From: Saccharopolyspora_D taberi
GTDB lineage: Bacteria; Actinomycetota; Actinomycetes; Mycobacteriales; Pseudonocardiaceae
NCBI RefSeq assembly: GCF_039534165.1
Contig: NZ_BAAAUX010000011.1
Span: 558,001 to 622,000, forward strand
Reading direction: 5' to 3'
Length of the DNA: 64,000 nucleotides
Below, piece after piece: positions 1-7,296 of this stretch; the stretch's first letter is position 1, and each line of letters starts with the position of its first letter. Both the position numbers and the translations under genes were made by a program. The notes under the pieces were generated by a model. It saw nothing but the letters and a program-made list of their open reading frames with translations. It searched no databases and was not told the origin of the DNA.

Positions 1-377
1 TGGGGATCGTCCGGGTGACGCACGCGTTCCTGCCTCTGCTGCGCACGTCCGCGAGCCCGGTCATCGTCAACGTGTCGAGCGGCATGGGGTCGTTCGCGCT
101 GACCCACGACGCCGAGCGCGTCGAGTCGAGGGCTGTCGCGCCGCTCTACACATCGTCGAAGGCCGCCGTGACCATGCTGACCACGCAGTACGCGAAGGCC
201 TGGACGGACGTGAAGGTGAACGCGGCCGACCCGGGCTATACCGCGACCGACTTCAACGGGCACAGCGGCCCGCAGACAGTGACCGAGGGGACCGACGCGA
301 TCGTCGAACTCGCCACCATCGGGGCGGACGGACCGACCGGGACCTTCCGCGACCGTCAGGGTCCGGTGGCCTGGTGA
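1..377 (+). CDS. SDR family oxidoreductase, C-terminal part (cut by window start)
   Basis: The window opens inside a short-chain dehydrogenase/reductase; the frame is open from base 3 and ends at the TGA at 375-377. Visible landmarks are the Asn-Val-Ser-Ser strand (IVNVSSGMG) with the catalytic Ser, then YTSSKAAV, which is the YxxxK active-site motif, then the NAADPGYTATDF segment that follows the Rossmann core (PG motif). About 125 residues remain, so the NAD(P)-binding TGxxxGxG half lies upstream of the window. A strong hairpin follows immediately. The next gene on the same strand is an MmyB-type XRE regulator, a family that is often found beside SDR genes; a regulatory link is inference. 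Substrate cannot be told. Confidence 0.85.
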   Translation, partial: GIVRVTHAFLPLLRTSASPVIVNVSSGMGSFALTHDAERVESRAVAPLYTSSKAAVTMLTTQYAKAWTDVKVNAADPGYTATDFNGHSGPQTVTEGTDAIVELATIGADGPTGTFRDRQGPVAW

Positions 378-385
378 TCCACCTC

Positions 386-422
386 GGAATCCTCGTCCGT
401 GCCGGGAACGGACGAGGATTCC
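386..422 (+). terminator. Strong hairpin after the SDR gene
   Basis: A perfect 15-bp inverted repeat (GGAATCCTCGTCCGT ... ACGGACGAGGATTCC) with a 7-nt loop starts 9 nt after the SDR stop codon. There is no U-tract, as is usual for actinomycete terminators. Its position makes a terminator the natural reading. Confidence 0.75.
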
Positions 423-533
423 GGGGTGTTGTTGGAGGCGCGAGGCCCGCGTGTCCCGCATGCTCGGCGCTCCCGGTGAAGGTGGTATCGACGAGTCCTG
501 GTTGTCCTTCCGCCCGAGGATCATCCTGAGAGC

Positions 534-1424
534 GTGGAACGGAACGAACTCGCGCACTTCCTCCGACGCCGACGTGCGCTGCTTCAGCCGGAGACCGTCG
601 GTTTTCCGGCCGGGGGGCGGCGTCGTGCGCCGGGGCTTCGACGCTTCGAGGTCGCCCAGCTCGCCGGCATGTCACCGGACTACTACGCGAGGCTTGAGCA
701 GGGACGCGGCCCGCAGCCGTCGGTCGCGATGCTCACCGCGTTGGCCCGTGCGCTGCGGCTGACGATCGACGAACGCGACCATCTCTTCCGCCTCGCCGGT
801 CACCACGCTCCGCCTCGCATCGGTGGTGACGAGCACGTCAGCCGCGGTCTCCTCCGGCTGTTGGACGGATTGCGTGGCCTGCCCGCCCTGATCGCCTCCG
901 ACCTGAACATCGTGCTCGCCCAGAACCCGATGGCGGATGCGCTGGTGGGGCAGCAGACCCATTTCCGCGGCCTCGCCCGCAGCTGCACCTACCGGTGGTT
1001 CACCGGCTCGGAGATGCGCGGGCTTTATCCCGCCGAGGACCACGAGCACGAGAGCCGTGCGCAGGTGGAAGATCTGCGGGCGACCCTCGCGGCGCGCCCG
1101 GCTGATCCCGTGGCGGGCAAGCTGGTCGGGGCGTTGCGCGCGGAGAGCGCCGAGTTCGCCGAGCTCTGGGCCCAGCACGACGTTGCGGTCCGTCGCAGCG
1201 ACCGCAAGCGCATCCTGCATCCCGCGGTCGGGCTCATCGAGCTGGATTTCGACATCCTGGCGACGGCCCGGCAGGACCAGCGCCTGATCGTGTACTCACC
1301 CGCGCCGGGCAGCGCCGCGGTCTCGCAGCTGGAGCTGCTTGCCGTGCTCGGCCAGCAACGCTTCACCCCTCCCGGGACCGACCCGCGCGGCGAAGCGCGG
1401 ACGGACCGGCACCTCCCGGGCTAG
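534..1424 (+). CDS. XRE family transcriptional regulator with MmyB-like ligand-binding domain
   Basis: A 296-residue soluble regulator. Residues 1-80 hold the helix-turn-helix, with the family hallmark of a GGRRRAPGLRRFEVAQLAG stretch followed by SPDYYARLEQGRG. Residues ~100-285 match the MmyB-like PAS-fold domain, with the typical phrases LNIVLAQNPMADAL, YRWFTGSEMR and LIVYSPAPGSAA. The start is GTG at 534, preceded by a weak GAGAGC. The gene follows an SDR gene in the same direction. MmyB-type regulators usually act as local repressors or activators of a neighbouring oxidoreductase and bind an unknown small ligand; that role here is inferred. A second regulator of the same family sits at 57.2-58.1 kb. 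Confidence 0.9.
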   Translation: MERNELAHFLRRRRALLQPETVGFPAGGRRRAPGLRRFEVAQLAGMSPDYYARLEQGRGPQPSVAMLTALARALRLTIDERDHLFRLAGHHAPPRIGGDEHVSRGLLRLLDGLRGLPALIASDLNIVLAQNPMADALVGQQTHFRGLARSCTYRWFTGSEMRGLYPAEDHEHESRAQVEDLRATLAARPADPVAGKLVGALRAESAEFAELWAQHDVAVRRSDRKRILHPAVGLIELDFDILATARQDQRLIVYSPAPGSAAVSQLELLAVLGQQRFTPPGTDPRGEARTDRHLPG

Positions 1425-1509
1425 CCCGGCACCACCGGCACGCTCCCGACGGCCCCGGCGGGCACCCCGTCCTGCCCAGGGCTCCATCCCGCACGACCGA
1501 AGGAGAACC

Positions 1510-2478
1510 ATGCCCGGCCACCGACCCACCGGACTGTGGCGGCGCGCCACGCTCGGCCTCGCCGCCCTGCTTGTCGCGGCCCCGACGCACCCCGAGCACG
1601 CCTCCGGCACTCGCCTCGACGACGTGCGCGTCCTCGCCCACTTCGACCGGGCCGTGGGCCAGGTCGCCGAGAGCATCGCCCTGGAGCCCGACGGAGGCGT
1701 GGTCATCGGCATGATCCCCGCCCGCCAGGTGGTGCGGGTCGCGCCGGACGGGGTCGTCCAGGTACTCACCACCATGCCACTACCTCCCCGCGGCGACACC
1801 ACCCCGGTCATCGGGATCCCCGTGGTCACCGGGGTCGCCCGGTCGGACAGCGGCGCCTTGTACTTCCTCTACTCCTCCGGGCAGGGCGGGCTGACCGGGA
1901 TCTGGCAGATCCGCCGCTGCGGTGAGCCCCGGCTCGTCGTGCCGCTGCCTGCCGACACCATGCCGAACGCACTGGTCATCGACGGCAGGCGGGACCGCTT
2001 CCTGGTCACCGACTCCACCGGCGGGCGCATCTGGCAGGCCCCGCTGCGCGGCGGCGAGGCCTCCGTGTGGTCGGCGGACCCGGCCCTGGCACCCGCTGGT
2101 TTCTTCGGCGCCAACGGCCTGAAGATCCACGACGGCGCCGTGTGGGCGAGCAACTCCGACCACGGCACCATCGTCCGCATCCCGGTGACCGAGGGCGGCG
2201 GCTCCGGGCGCGCCGAGGTCCGGGCCACCGGCCTGGAGGGCATCGACGACTTCGACTTCACCGGCCGGGACACCGAGATCCTCGCCGCGATCAACCAGAC
2301 CAGCAAACTCGTGCGGGTGGGCGCGGACGGCACCCAAGAGACCCTGCTCGACGCCGAGGACGGCCTGCAGGGGACCACGGCCGTCGCCGTTCGAGGAAAT
2401 CGGGCCTACGTGACCAACGGCGCCAACCTGGCCGGGAACGACCCGACCCTGATGCTCGCGGAACTGCGGCGAGGCTGA
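1510..2478 (+). CDS. Secreted SMP-30/NHL-type beta-propeller protein
   Basis: A 322-residue protein. The ATG at 1510 is preceded by AGGAGAACC, a good ribosome-binding site; an open frame continues further upstream but without such a site. Residues 1-30 form a signal peptide (Arg-rich start, hydrophobic LGLAALLVAAP core). The rest reads as a six-bladed propeller of the SMP-30/gluconolactonase/NHL kind: repeated blades such as IALEPDGGVVIGM, NALVIDGRRDRFLVTDSTGG, GLKIHDGAVWASNSDHGTI and TAVAVRGNRAYVTNG. Such proteins are extracytoplasmic lactonases or ligand-binding scaffolds; I cannot assign a substrate. It lies downstream of the XRE regulator on the same strand and is convergent with the next gene. 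Confidence 0.75.
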   Translation: MPGHRPTGLWRRATLGLAALLVAAPTHPEHASGTRLDDVRVLAHFDRAVGQVAESIALEPDGGVVIGMIPARQVVRVAPDGVVQVLTTMPLPPRGDTTPVIGIPVVTGVARSDSGALYFLYSSGQGGLTGIWQIRRCGEPRLVVPLPADTMPNALVIDGRRDRFLVTDSTGGRIWQAPLRGGEASVWSADPALAPAGFFGANGLKIHDGAVWASNSDHGTIVRIPVTEGGGSGRAEVRATGLEGIDDFDFTGRDTEILAAINQTSKLVRVGADGTQETLLDAEDGLQGTTAVAVRGNRAYVTNGANLAGNDPTLMLAELRRG

Positions 2479-2605
2479 GACGCCTCCGCGGCACCGGGCC
2501 GAAGAGCGTGGCGGGTTGCGTCTTCGACCCTCGGCTGTCGCGGCATTCCCAACGGCGGCGACCGCGTCGTGCCGTGGGGAACCCGTTTTCCTGGCCTGCA
2601 CAGGC

Positions 2606-4618
2606 TCAGCGGGTGCCGAGGATCTGTTCGGATTCGACCAGGCCGACGTCGCTGGGCGTGCTGCGGTCGGCGAACACGCGCTTGTACTGCCTGGCTCGAA
2701 GCTCGAGATGGGCTTGTGCGGGCATGGGGTATCCGTAGCGTTCGCGTGCCTCGGCGGGGGTGAGCGTCTCGTCGGTGGCGGCCGGGATGCCGAGCAGGAT
2801 CGGGGCCACGACGCGGGTGGTCGACGGGGACAGCACGTGCAGCGCGCCCAGTTGGAGCCAGCGGCTGATCCGGATCAGGCGGAAGGAGATTCGCATGACC
2901 GGCACGATCAGCAGGTCCAGCAAGCGGTTCTGGCGGATACCGGACAGTTCGCGCATCCAGCGCGGCATGGTCGCGATGGTGGCGATGCGCAGGGCGGTGG
3001 TGACGACCAGCGTGGCCGGCCAGTGCACCGGGGGTATCGGCGGCAGCATCACTTCGGCGTGCAGCAGGTGGTCCATTGTGGAACGTGCGACCGGGGAGCC
3101 GACCAGGTGGGGGCGCATCCGCTCGAAATAGGCGCGGACACCGTCGCGGTCGCGGGGGATGTCAGCGGGGTCGCACGTCTGCAGCTCCGCCGCGGCGGCG
3201 CAGTCCGCCCAGTACCGGGCCTCCTCCCGCGGGCTGAGCTTGCCGGGGCCGTACTTCTCGTAGGCGTACAGGATCGAGTGCCAGGCGGTCAGGTGGATCC
3301 ACAACTGCGACTGGGGGTCGTTGGCGTCGTAGCGGGCGCCGCTGCCCGGCTCGGTGCCGATTGCCGCGGAGTGGACCTTGACCAGCACGTCGGCGGCTTT
3401 CATGGTGTCGCGGGTGCTGCCGAAGGCGACCATCGCGAAGTACCGCAGCGTGCGGTCGTAGCGGGTACGCGGGCGGGTGCGGAGCTGCTTGGTCGCGTCG
3501 ACGGCGGCCAGCAGTGCGGGGTCGAGCTCCTCGACGACGACCGCGCGCTGGAAACCCACTGTCAGCGAGGTCGGGTACGTCCAGACCTTCCAGGTCACCG
3601 AATCGGGACCGAAGAAGCCGTTGTCGGCGTGCGGCTCGATCGTCGAGCGGGCGCCGCGCGCGAGCTTCAGCGGGCTCGCGTCCTCGGCGCCGGTCACCGC
3701 GGTCAGCATCGGCAACAGGCCCCGCAGCAGGGCAAGCAGTGCCAAGCCGAGGGCGCCGGTGCCGAGCAGGAGTACCGCGACCGCGACGAAGATCCAGGAC
3801 GACGGCGATTCCCAGCGCAGGTCACCGGAATAGCGGAGCACGGCGATCAGTGCGAGAGCCCCGAACGCGACCAGCGCGGCCAGGCCGGCCGAGGAGCGGC
3901 GCAGGTCGCCCTCCGCCGTGGCGTACAGGATCAGCGCACCGATCGTGACCATCCACGCAGCGAGTTCCCGGAGGTCGAGCACGTTCACCTGCCAGGGCCA
4001 CCAGGCTCCGAATGCCTCGGGGTGGGCGAAGAAAGCCACTCCGGCGCCCACCAGCCCGATCCCCTCCAGAGCGGCGATGATGCGCGCCCATACCGGGATC
4101 GGCGCGGTGCGCGCACCTTCGACCTCGACCCGGCGGGTGAGCTGCGCCGGCACCGTTACCACCGTCAGCAGCAGGGCGAGCCCGAGACCGAGCAGCCACA
4201 CGTCGCTGACGGACACCGTGACGGAGATGCCGGCGACGGCGATGTCGCGAGGTGGGTTGAGGTTTCCGTCGCCCAGCGTGGTGGCGAGCAGGCTGCCACC
4301 GGCCAGGACGGGCGGGGCGACGCCGGCGATCCGGGCGTTGGTCCAGCCCGGCTCCAGCGCGGCCAGCACGAGCAGCACGACAGCAGCGCCGAAACCGGCG
4401 CCTACCGTGGCCGCCGTGAGCGGGCTCGCCATGGTCCACGCGAACCAGACATCCGTCGCGCCGCTGCCCACGTACAGCACGAGGAACACCAACGCGCACA
4501 TCAGCGCGAGTGGAACGAAGAGGCCATCGCGCACCGCGGGATGCAACGCCTTGCCCGGTGCCTGCGGTACGCGCAGTCGCCTGTCGGAGTGCTCCGTTGT
4601 CGTTTCCGGCACGTTCAT
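2606..4618 (-). CDS. MpaB-family (DUF2236) oxygenase with N-terminal multi-pass membrane domain
   Basis: A 670-residue protein. The ATG at 4618 has GGGAGG six bases upstream, which fixes the start (an in-frame extension upstream lacks a site). Residues ~25-330 contain about eight hydrophobic helices (for example LALMCALVFLVLYVG, VWLLGLGLALLLTVVTV, AVAVLLLGTGALGLALLAL). Residues ~350-650 match the MpaB/rubber-oxygenase-like domain: YFAMVAFGSTRDTM, VKVHSAAIG, LWIHLTAWHSILYAYEKYG, then RYWAD and a C-terminal RYGYPMP. Family members are haem-dependent oxygenases acting on lipids, terpenoid chains or polyisoprene. The fused membrane head would place the catalytic part at the membrane. Substrate unknown. 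No obvious partner gene. Confidence 0.8.
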   Translation of the reverse strand: MNVPETTTEHSDRRLRVPQAPGKALHPAVRDGLFVPLALMCALVFLVLYVGSGATDVWFAWTMASPLTAATVGAGFGAAVVLLVLAALEPGWTNARIAGVAPPVLAGGSLLATTLGDGNLNPPRDIAVAGISVTVSVSDVWLLGLGLALLLTVVTVPAQLTRRVEVEGARTAPIPVWARIIAALEGIGLVGAGVAFFAHPEAFGAWWPWQVNVLDLRELAAWMVTIGALILYATAEGDLRRSSAGLAALVAFGALALIAVLRYSGDLRWESPSSWIFVAVAVLLLGTGALGLALLALLRGLLPMLTAVTGAEDASPLKLARGARSTIEPHADNGFFGPDSVTWKVWTYPTSLTVGFQRAVVVEELDPALLAAVDATKQLRTRPRTRYDRTLRYFAMVAFGSTRDTMKAADVLVKVHSAAIGTEPGSGARYDANDPQSQLWIHLTAWHSILYAYEKYGPGKLSPREEARYWADCAAAAELQTCDPADIPRDRDGVRAYFERMRPHLVGSPVARSTMDHLLHAEVMLPPIPPVHWPATLVVTTALRIATIATMPRWMRELSGIRQNRLLDLLIVPVMRISFRLIRISRWLQLGALHVLSPSTTRVVAPILLGIPAATDETLTPAEARERYGYPMPAQAHLELRARQYKRVFADRSTPSDVGLVESEQILGTR

Positions 4619-4860
4619 GGTACCTCCCAACAGATTGGGCCGAGTGTTCCACGCACCCGCGCAATGCCGAAAGTCAACGGCAGAATTCCGACCACGCAAT
4701 AGAATTGGCCTTCAGCGGAGTATCAACGTCGTGACAAGAAATCCGCCATAGCAGATTTCCAACTCGTTTCAGAAAACTGCGCGTATGGCGGGCGTAGATC
4801 ATCTTGATCAGCTGGTGGGTCTGGTGCTCGGGGAACACCACGGGGTTGAGCGGAAGGCCG

Positions 4861-5538
4861 CTATTCCAGGTTCGCGAAGTGTTCGACGTCGCGGTCCCGG
4901 CCGGAGACGATGATGATGTCGCCTTCGTTGAGCACGGTTTCGGCCGTGGCGTAGGTGAATTCCTCGCCGGGGCGCTTCACCCCGACGACGGTGACCCCGT
5001 ACTGGCTCCTGACCTTGGTTTCGCCCAAGGGCCGGTTCACTGCCAGCATCGGCACCCGGGTCTTGACCAGGGCGTAGTTGTCCTCGAACTCGATGTAGTC
5101 CAGCATGCGCCCGGTCACCAGGTGCGCCACGCGTTCGCCCATGTCGTGTTCCGGTAGCACGACCCGGTGCGCACCGACGCGTTCGAGGATGCGGCCGTGC
5201 TGCCGGCTGACCGCCTTGGCCCAGATGTTCGGGATGCCGAAGTCAGACAGCAGCGAGGTGGTCAGGATGCTGGCTTCGAGATCGGTGCCGATCGCCACCA
5301 CCGCGCGCCCGAAGTCGAGCACGCCGAGTTGTCGGAGGGCCTGCGGATCGGTGCTGTCGGCGACGGCGGTGTGGGTGAGGTCGTCGGAAAGCTGCTGGAC
5401 GATGTGCGGCCTGCTGTCCAGTGCCAGCACCTCGCACCCCTGCTCGACGAGCTTCATCGCCAACGAGCTGCCGAACCGGCCGAGCCCGATCACGACAACG
5501 CGCGAATCCCGCTTGGGCGAATCCTTCTTAGCCAACAA
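4861..5538 (-). CDS. TrkA-type (RCK) potassium uptake regulatory subunit
   Basis: A 225-residue cytosolic RCK protein. Residues 13-130 form a Rossmann NAD/ATP-binding domain (VVVIGLGRFGSSLAMKL, then the acidic end of beta-2 in VLALDS and RVGAHRVVLPEHDMGERVA). Residues ~140-225 are the RCK_C ligand-gating domain ending in NEGDIIIVSGRDRDVEHF. It is the last gene of a two-gene unit and overlaps the TrkH gene by 11 bp. Established role of the family: an octameric ring binds nucleotides and gates the TrkH/KtrB pore for K+ uptake. The length is typical of KtrA. Confidence 0.93.
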   Translation of the reverse strand: MLAKKDSPKRDSRVVVIGLGRFGSSLAMKLVEQGCEVLALDSRPHIVQQLSDDLTHTAVADSTDPQALRQLGVLDFGRAVVAIGTDLEASILTTSLLSDFGIPNIWAKAVSRQHGRILERVGAHRVVLPEHDMGERVAHLVTGRMLDYIEFEDNYALVKTRVPMLAVNRPLGETKVRSQYGVTVVGVKRPGEEFTYATAETVLNEGDIIIVSGRDRDVEHFANLE

Positions 5539-6934
5539 TGGGTCGCTCCTCCGGGAGGTCGTAGCGGCGCTCGCGCTCGCGGAGGGCGAGCGCGGAAGCG
5601 AAGGTGATGGGGCCGACCCGACCGGCGAACATCAGCACGATGATCACGAGCTGCGCTGCCTCGGGGAGGTCGGCGGTGATACCGGTGGACATTCCCACCG
5701 TGCCGAAAGCCGAGACCGACTCGAACAGGACGGCATCCAGCCCGAACGGGCTGATCAGCAGAAGCACGACGGTCGCCACGAACACGAGGCCGACACCCGC
5801 CAGTGCCACGGTCAGCGCCTGGCGGTGCACAGCGGCGGGCAGCTTGCGCCCGGCGACGTGCACGTGGGTGTCGCCGCGGACCTCGGTCAGCATGACAGCG
5901 GCCAGCAGCGCGAAGGTCGTGACCTTGATGCCACCGGCCGTGCCTGCGCTGCCTCCGCCGACGAACATCAGGATGTCGGTGATCATCAGGCTGGCCGGGT
6001 GCATCTCGCCGACGTCGACCGAGTTGAAACCCGCCGTGCGCGGTGTCATTCCGTGAAAGATCCCGGCCACGAGCCTGCCGCCGACGCCGAGAGTCCCGAG
6101 CGTGTCCGGATTGCTCCACTCGATCGCGGTGATGGCAACCACGCCGACGAACGACAACGCGGCGTAGGTGGTCAACGTGATGCGCGCGTGCATCGACCAC
6201 CGGTGGGCTCTCCCACGGACGTGGCGGACGATCTCGAACAACACCGGGAAACCGAGACCACCGAGTACGAAAGCTCCCATGATGGGGACGTTGATCCACG
6301 GGTCCGCAGCGAACCGAACGAGGTTGTCGGTGTACAGAGCGAATCCGGCGTTGTTGAACGCCGACACCGCGTGGAAGACACCGAGGTAGACGGCCCTGCC
6401 CGCAGGCTCGTGGTAACCGATGGCGAAGCGGGCCGTCAGCGCAGCCGCCGTGGCGATCTCGACCACGAAGCTGGTCGCGATGACGCCGACGACGACGCGC
6501 CGCACACTGCCCAGACCGACGCTCTTCGTCTCCTCCTGCGCGCCGCGCTGCAACCGCAAGCCCAGGCGCCGGGCGACCAGCAGCCCGAGAAGCGAGGCCA
6601 GCGTCATGATGCCGAGCCCGCCCACCTGGATGAGGGCGAGCAGGACGGCTTCCCCGAAGGCCGACCAGTACGTCGGCGTGTCGACCACGACGAGGCCGGT
6701 GACGCACACCGCCGAGGTCGCGGTGAACAACGCCGCGACGAACGAAGTGGCCTCACCGCTTTCCGCAGCGACCGGAAGCATCAGCAGCACCGTGCCCACC
6801 AGCAGCACCACACCGAAGCCCGCGACGATCAGGCGGGCCGGGTGCTTCGCCCCGGGCCGGTGCTGACGGCGCGTTGACAGCAGGTCGCGAGCCGACGCGA
6901 CCGGCCTCCAACGCGATCCCAGGCGAACGATCAC
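5528..6934 (-). CDS. TrkH/KtrB family potassium transporter
   Basis: A 468-residue polytopic membrane protein. I choose the GTG at 6934, four bases after a GGAG; a TTG further up at 6979 has no ribosome-binding site. Four pore repeats with the K+ filter-like TxxCVTG, SAFNNAGF, TPRTAGFN and SVSAFGTVGMSTG segments are visible, as in the Trk/Ktr/HKT superfamily. The glycine-rich GGGSAGTAGGIK loop in the third repeat is the KtrB gating loop. It is co-transcribed with the downstream RCK subunit. Likely an Na+- or H+-coupled K+ uptake channel needed for osmotic adaptation. Confidence 0.93.
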   Translation of the reverse strand: MIVRLGSRWRPVASARDLLSTRRQHRPGAKHPARLIVAGFGVVLLVGTVLLMLPVAAESGEATSFVAALFTATSAVCVTGLVVVDTPTYWSAFGEAVLLALIQVGGLGIMTLASLLGLLVARRLGLRLQRGAQEETKSVGLGSVRRVVVGVIATSFVVEIATAAALTARFAIGYHEPAGRAVYLGVFHAVSAFNNAGFALYTDNLVRFAADPWINVPIMGAFVLGGLGFPVLFEIVRHVRGRAHRWSMHARITLTTYAALSFVGVVAITAIEWSNPDTLGTLGVGGRLVAGIFHGMTPRTAGFNSVDVGEMHPASLMITDILMFVGGGSAGTAGGIKVTTFALLAAVMLTEVRGDTHVHVAGRKLPAAVHRQALTVALAGVGLVFVATVVLLLISPFGLDAVLFESVSAFGTVGMSTGITADLPEAAQLVIIVLMFAGRVGPITFASALALRERERRYDLPEERPIVG

Positions 6935-7296
6935 AATCTCCAGTGCTCCAGTCGGGCAAGCGACAGCTGCGGCGAGCAACTATGCCATGCACCATCGGCC
7001 GAGGTCAGCGGAGCCAAGCCGGGTTCGGCGCCAGGACGCGGGGCCGCTCAGATCGTCGCCCGCGGCGTCGGCGACACCTGAGCGCCGCCGGTGCGGAGAT
7101 TCCGTGGCGCACTGGAGAAATGCGCGGAGCGTCGTGCGCAAAGTTCTCGTACAGGTGTGCCGGGAAGTCTGGTCGGCGAGGTCAACGAAGTACCCGATCG
7201 GATGGGTCCCGATGAACGACGTGAGTACGCCGGGAAGATCGAGCTGCGCGTGGTGAATCGTGGGCCAGGTCTACCGACCACTTGCGGCCCGGAAAT
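6935..7296. other. 362-bp intergenic region, no gene seen
   Basis: Lies between the end of the phosphotransferase gene and the start of the potassium uptake unit, both on the minus strand. Short frames on both strands lack ribosome-binding sites and recognisable sequence. It must contain the promoter of the potassium uptake unit, but I see no clear operator. Confidence 0.4.

Noticed and set aside
2516..4702. A 728-residue open frame on the plus strand opposite the MpaB-type oxygenase gene.
   Set aside because: Its product is Arg/Gly/Gln-rich low-complexity sequence with no family look. It arises from the third-position GC bias of the real minus-strand gene, which has a proper ribosome-binding site and recognisable motifs.
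4740..4860. A minus-strand coding-like stretch (NPVVFPEHQTHQLIKMIYAR) between the TrkA end and the MpaB start.
   Set aside because: It has no start codon in a sensible place and no family I recognise, so I do not call a gene. It may be a small remnant.
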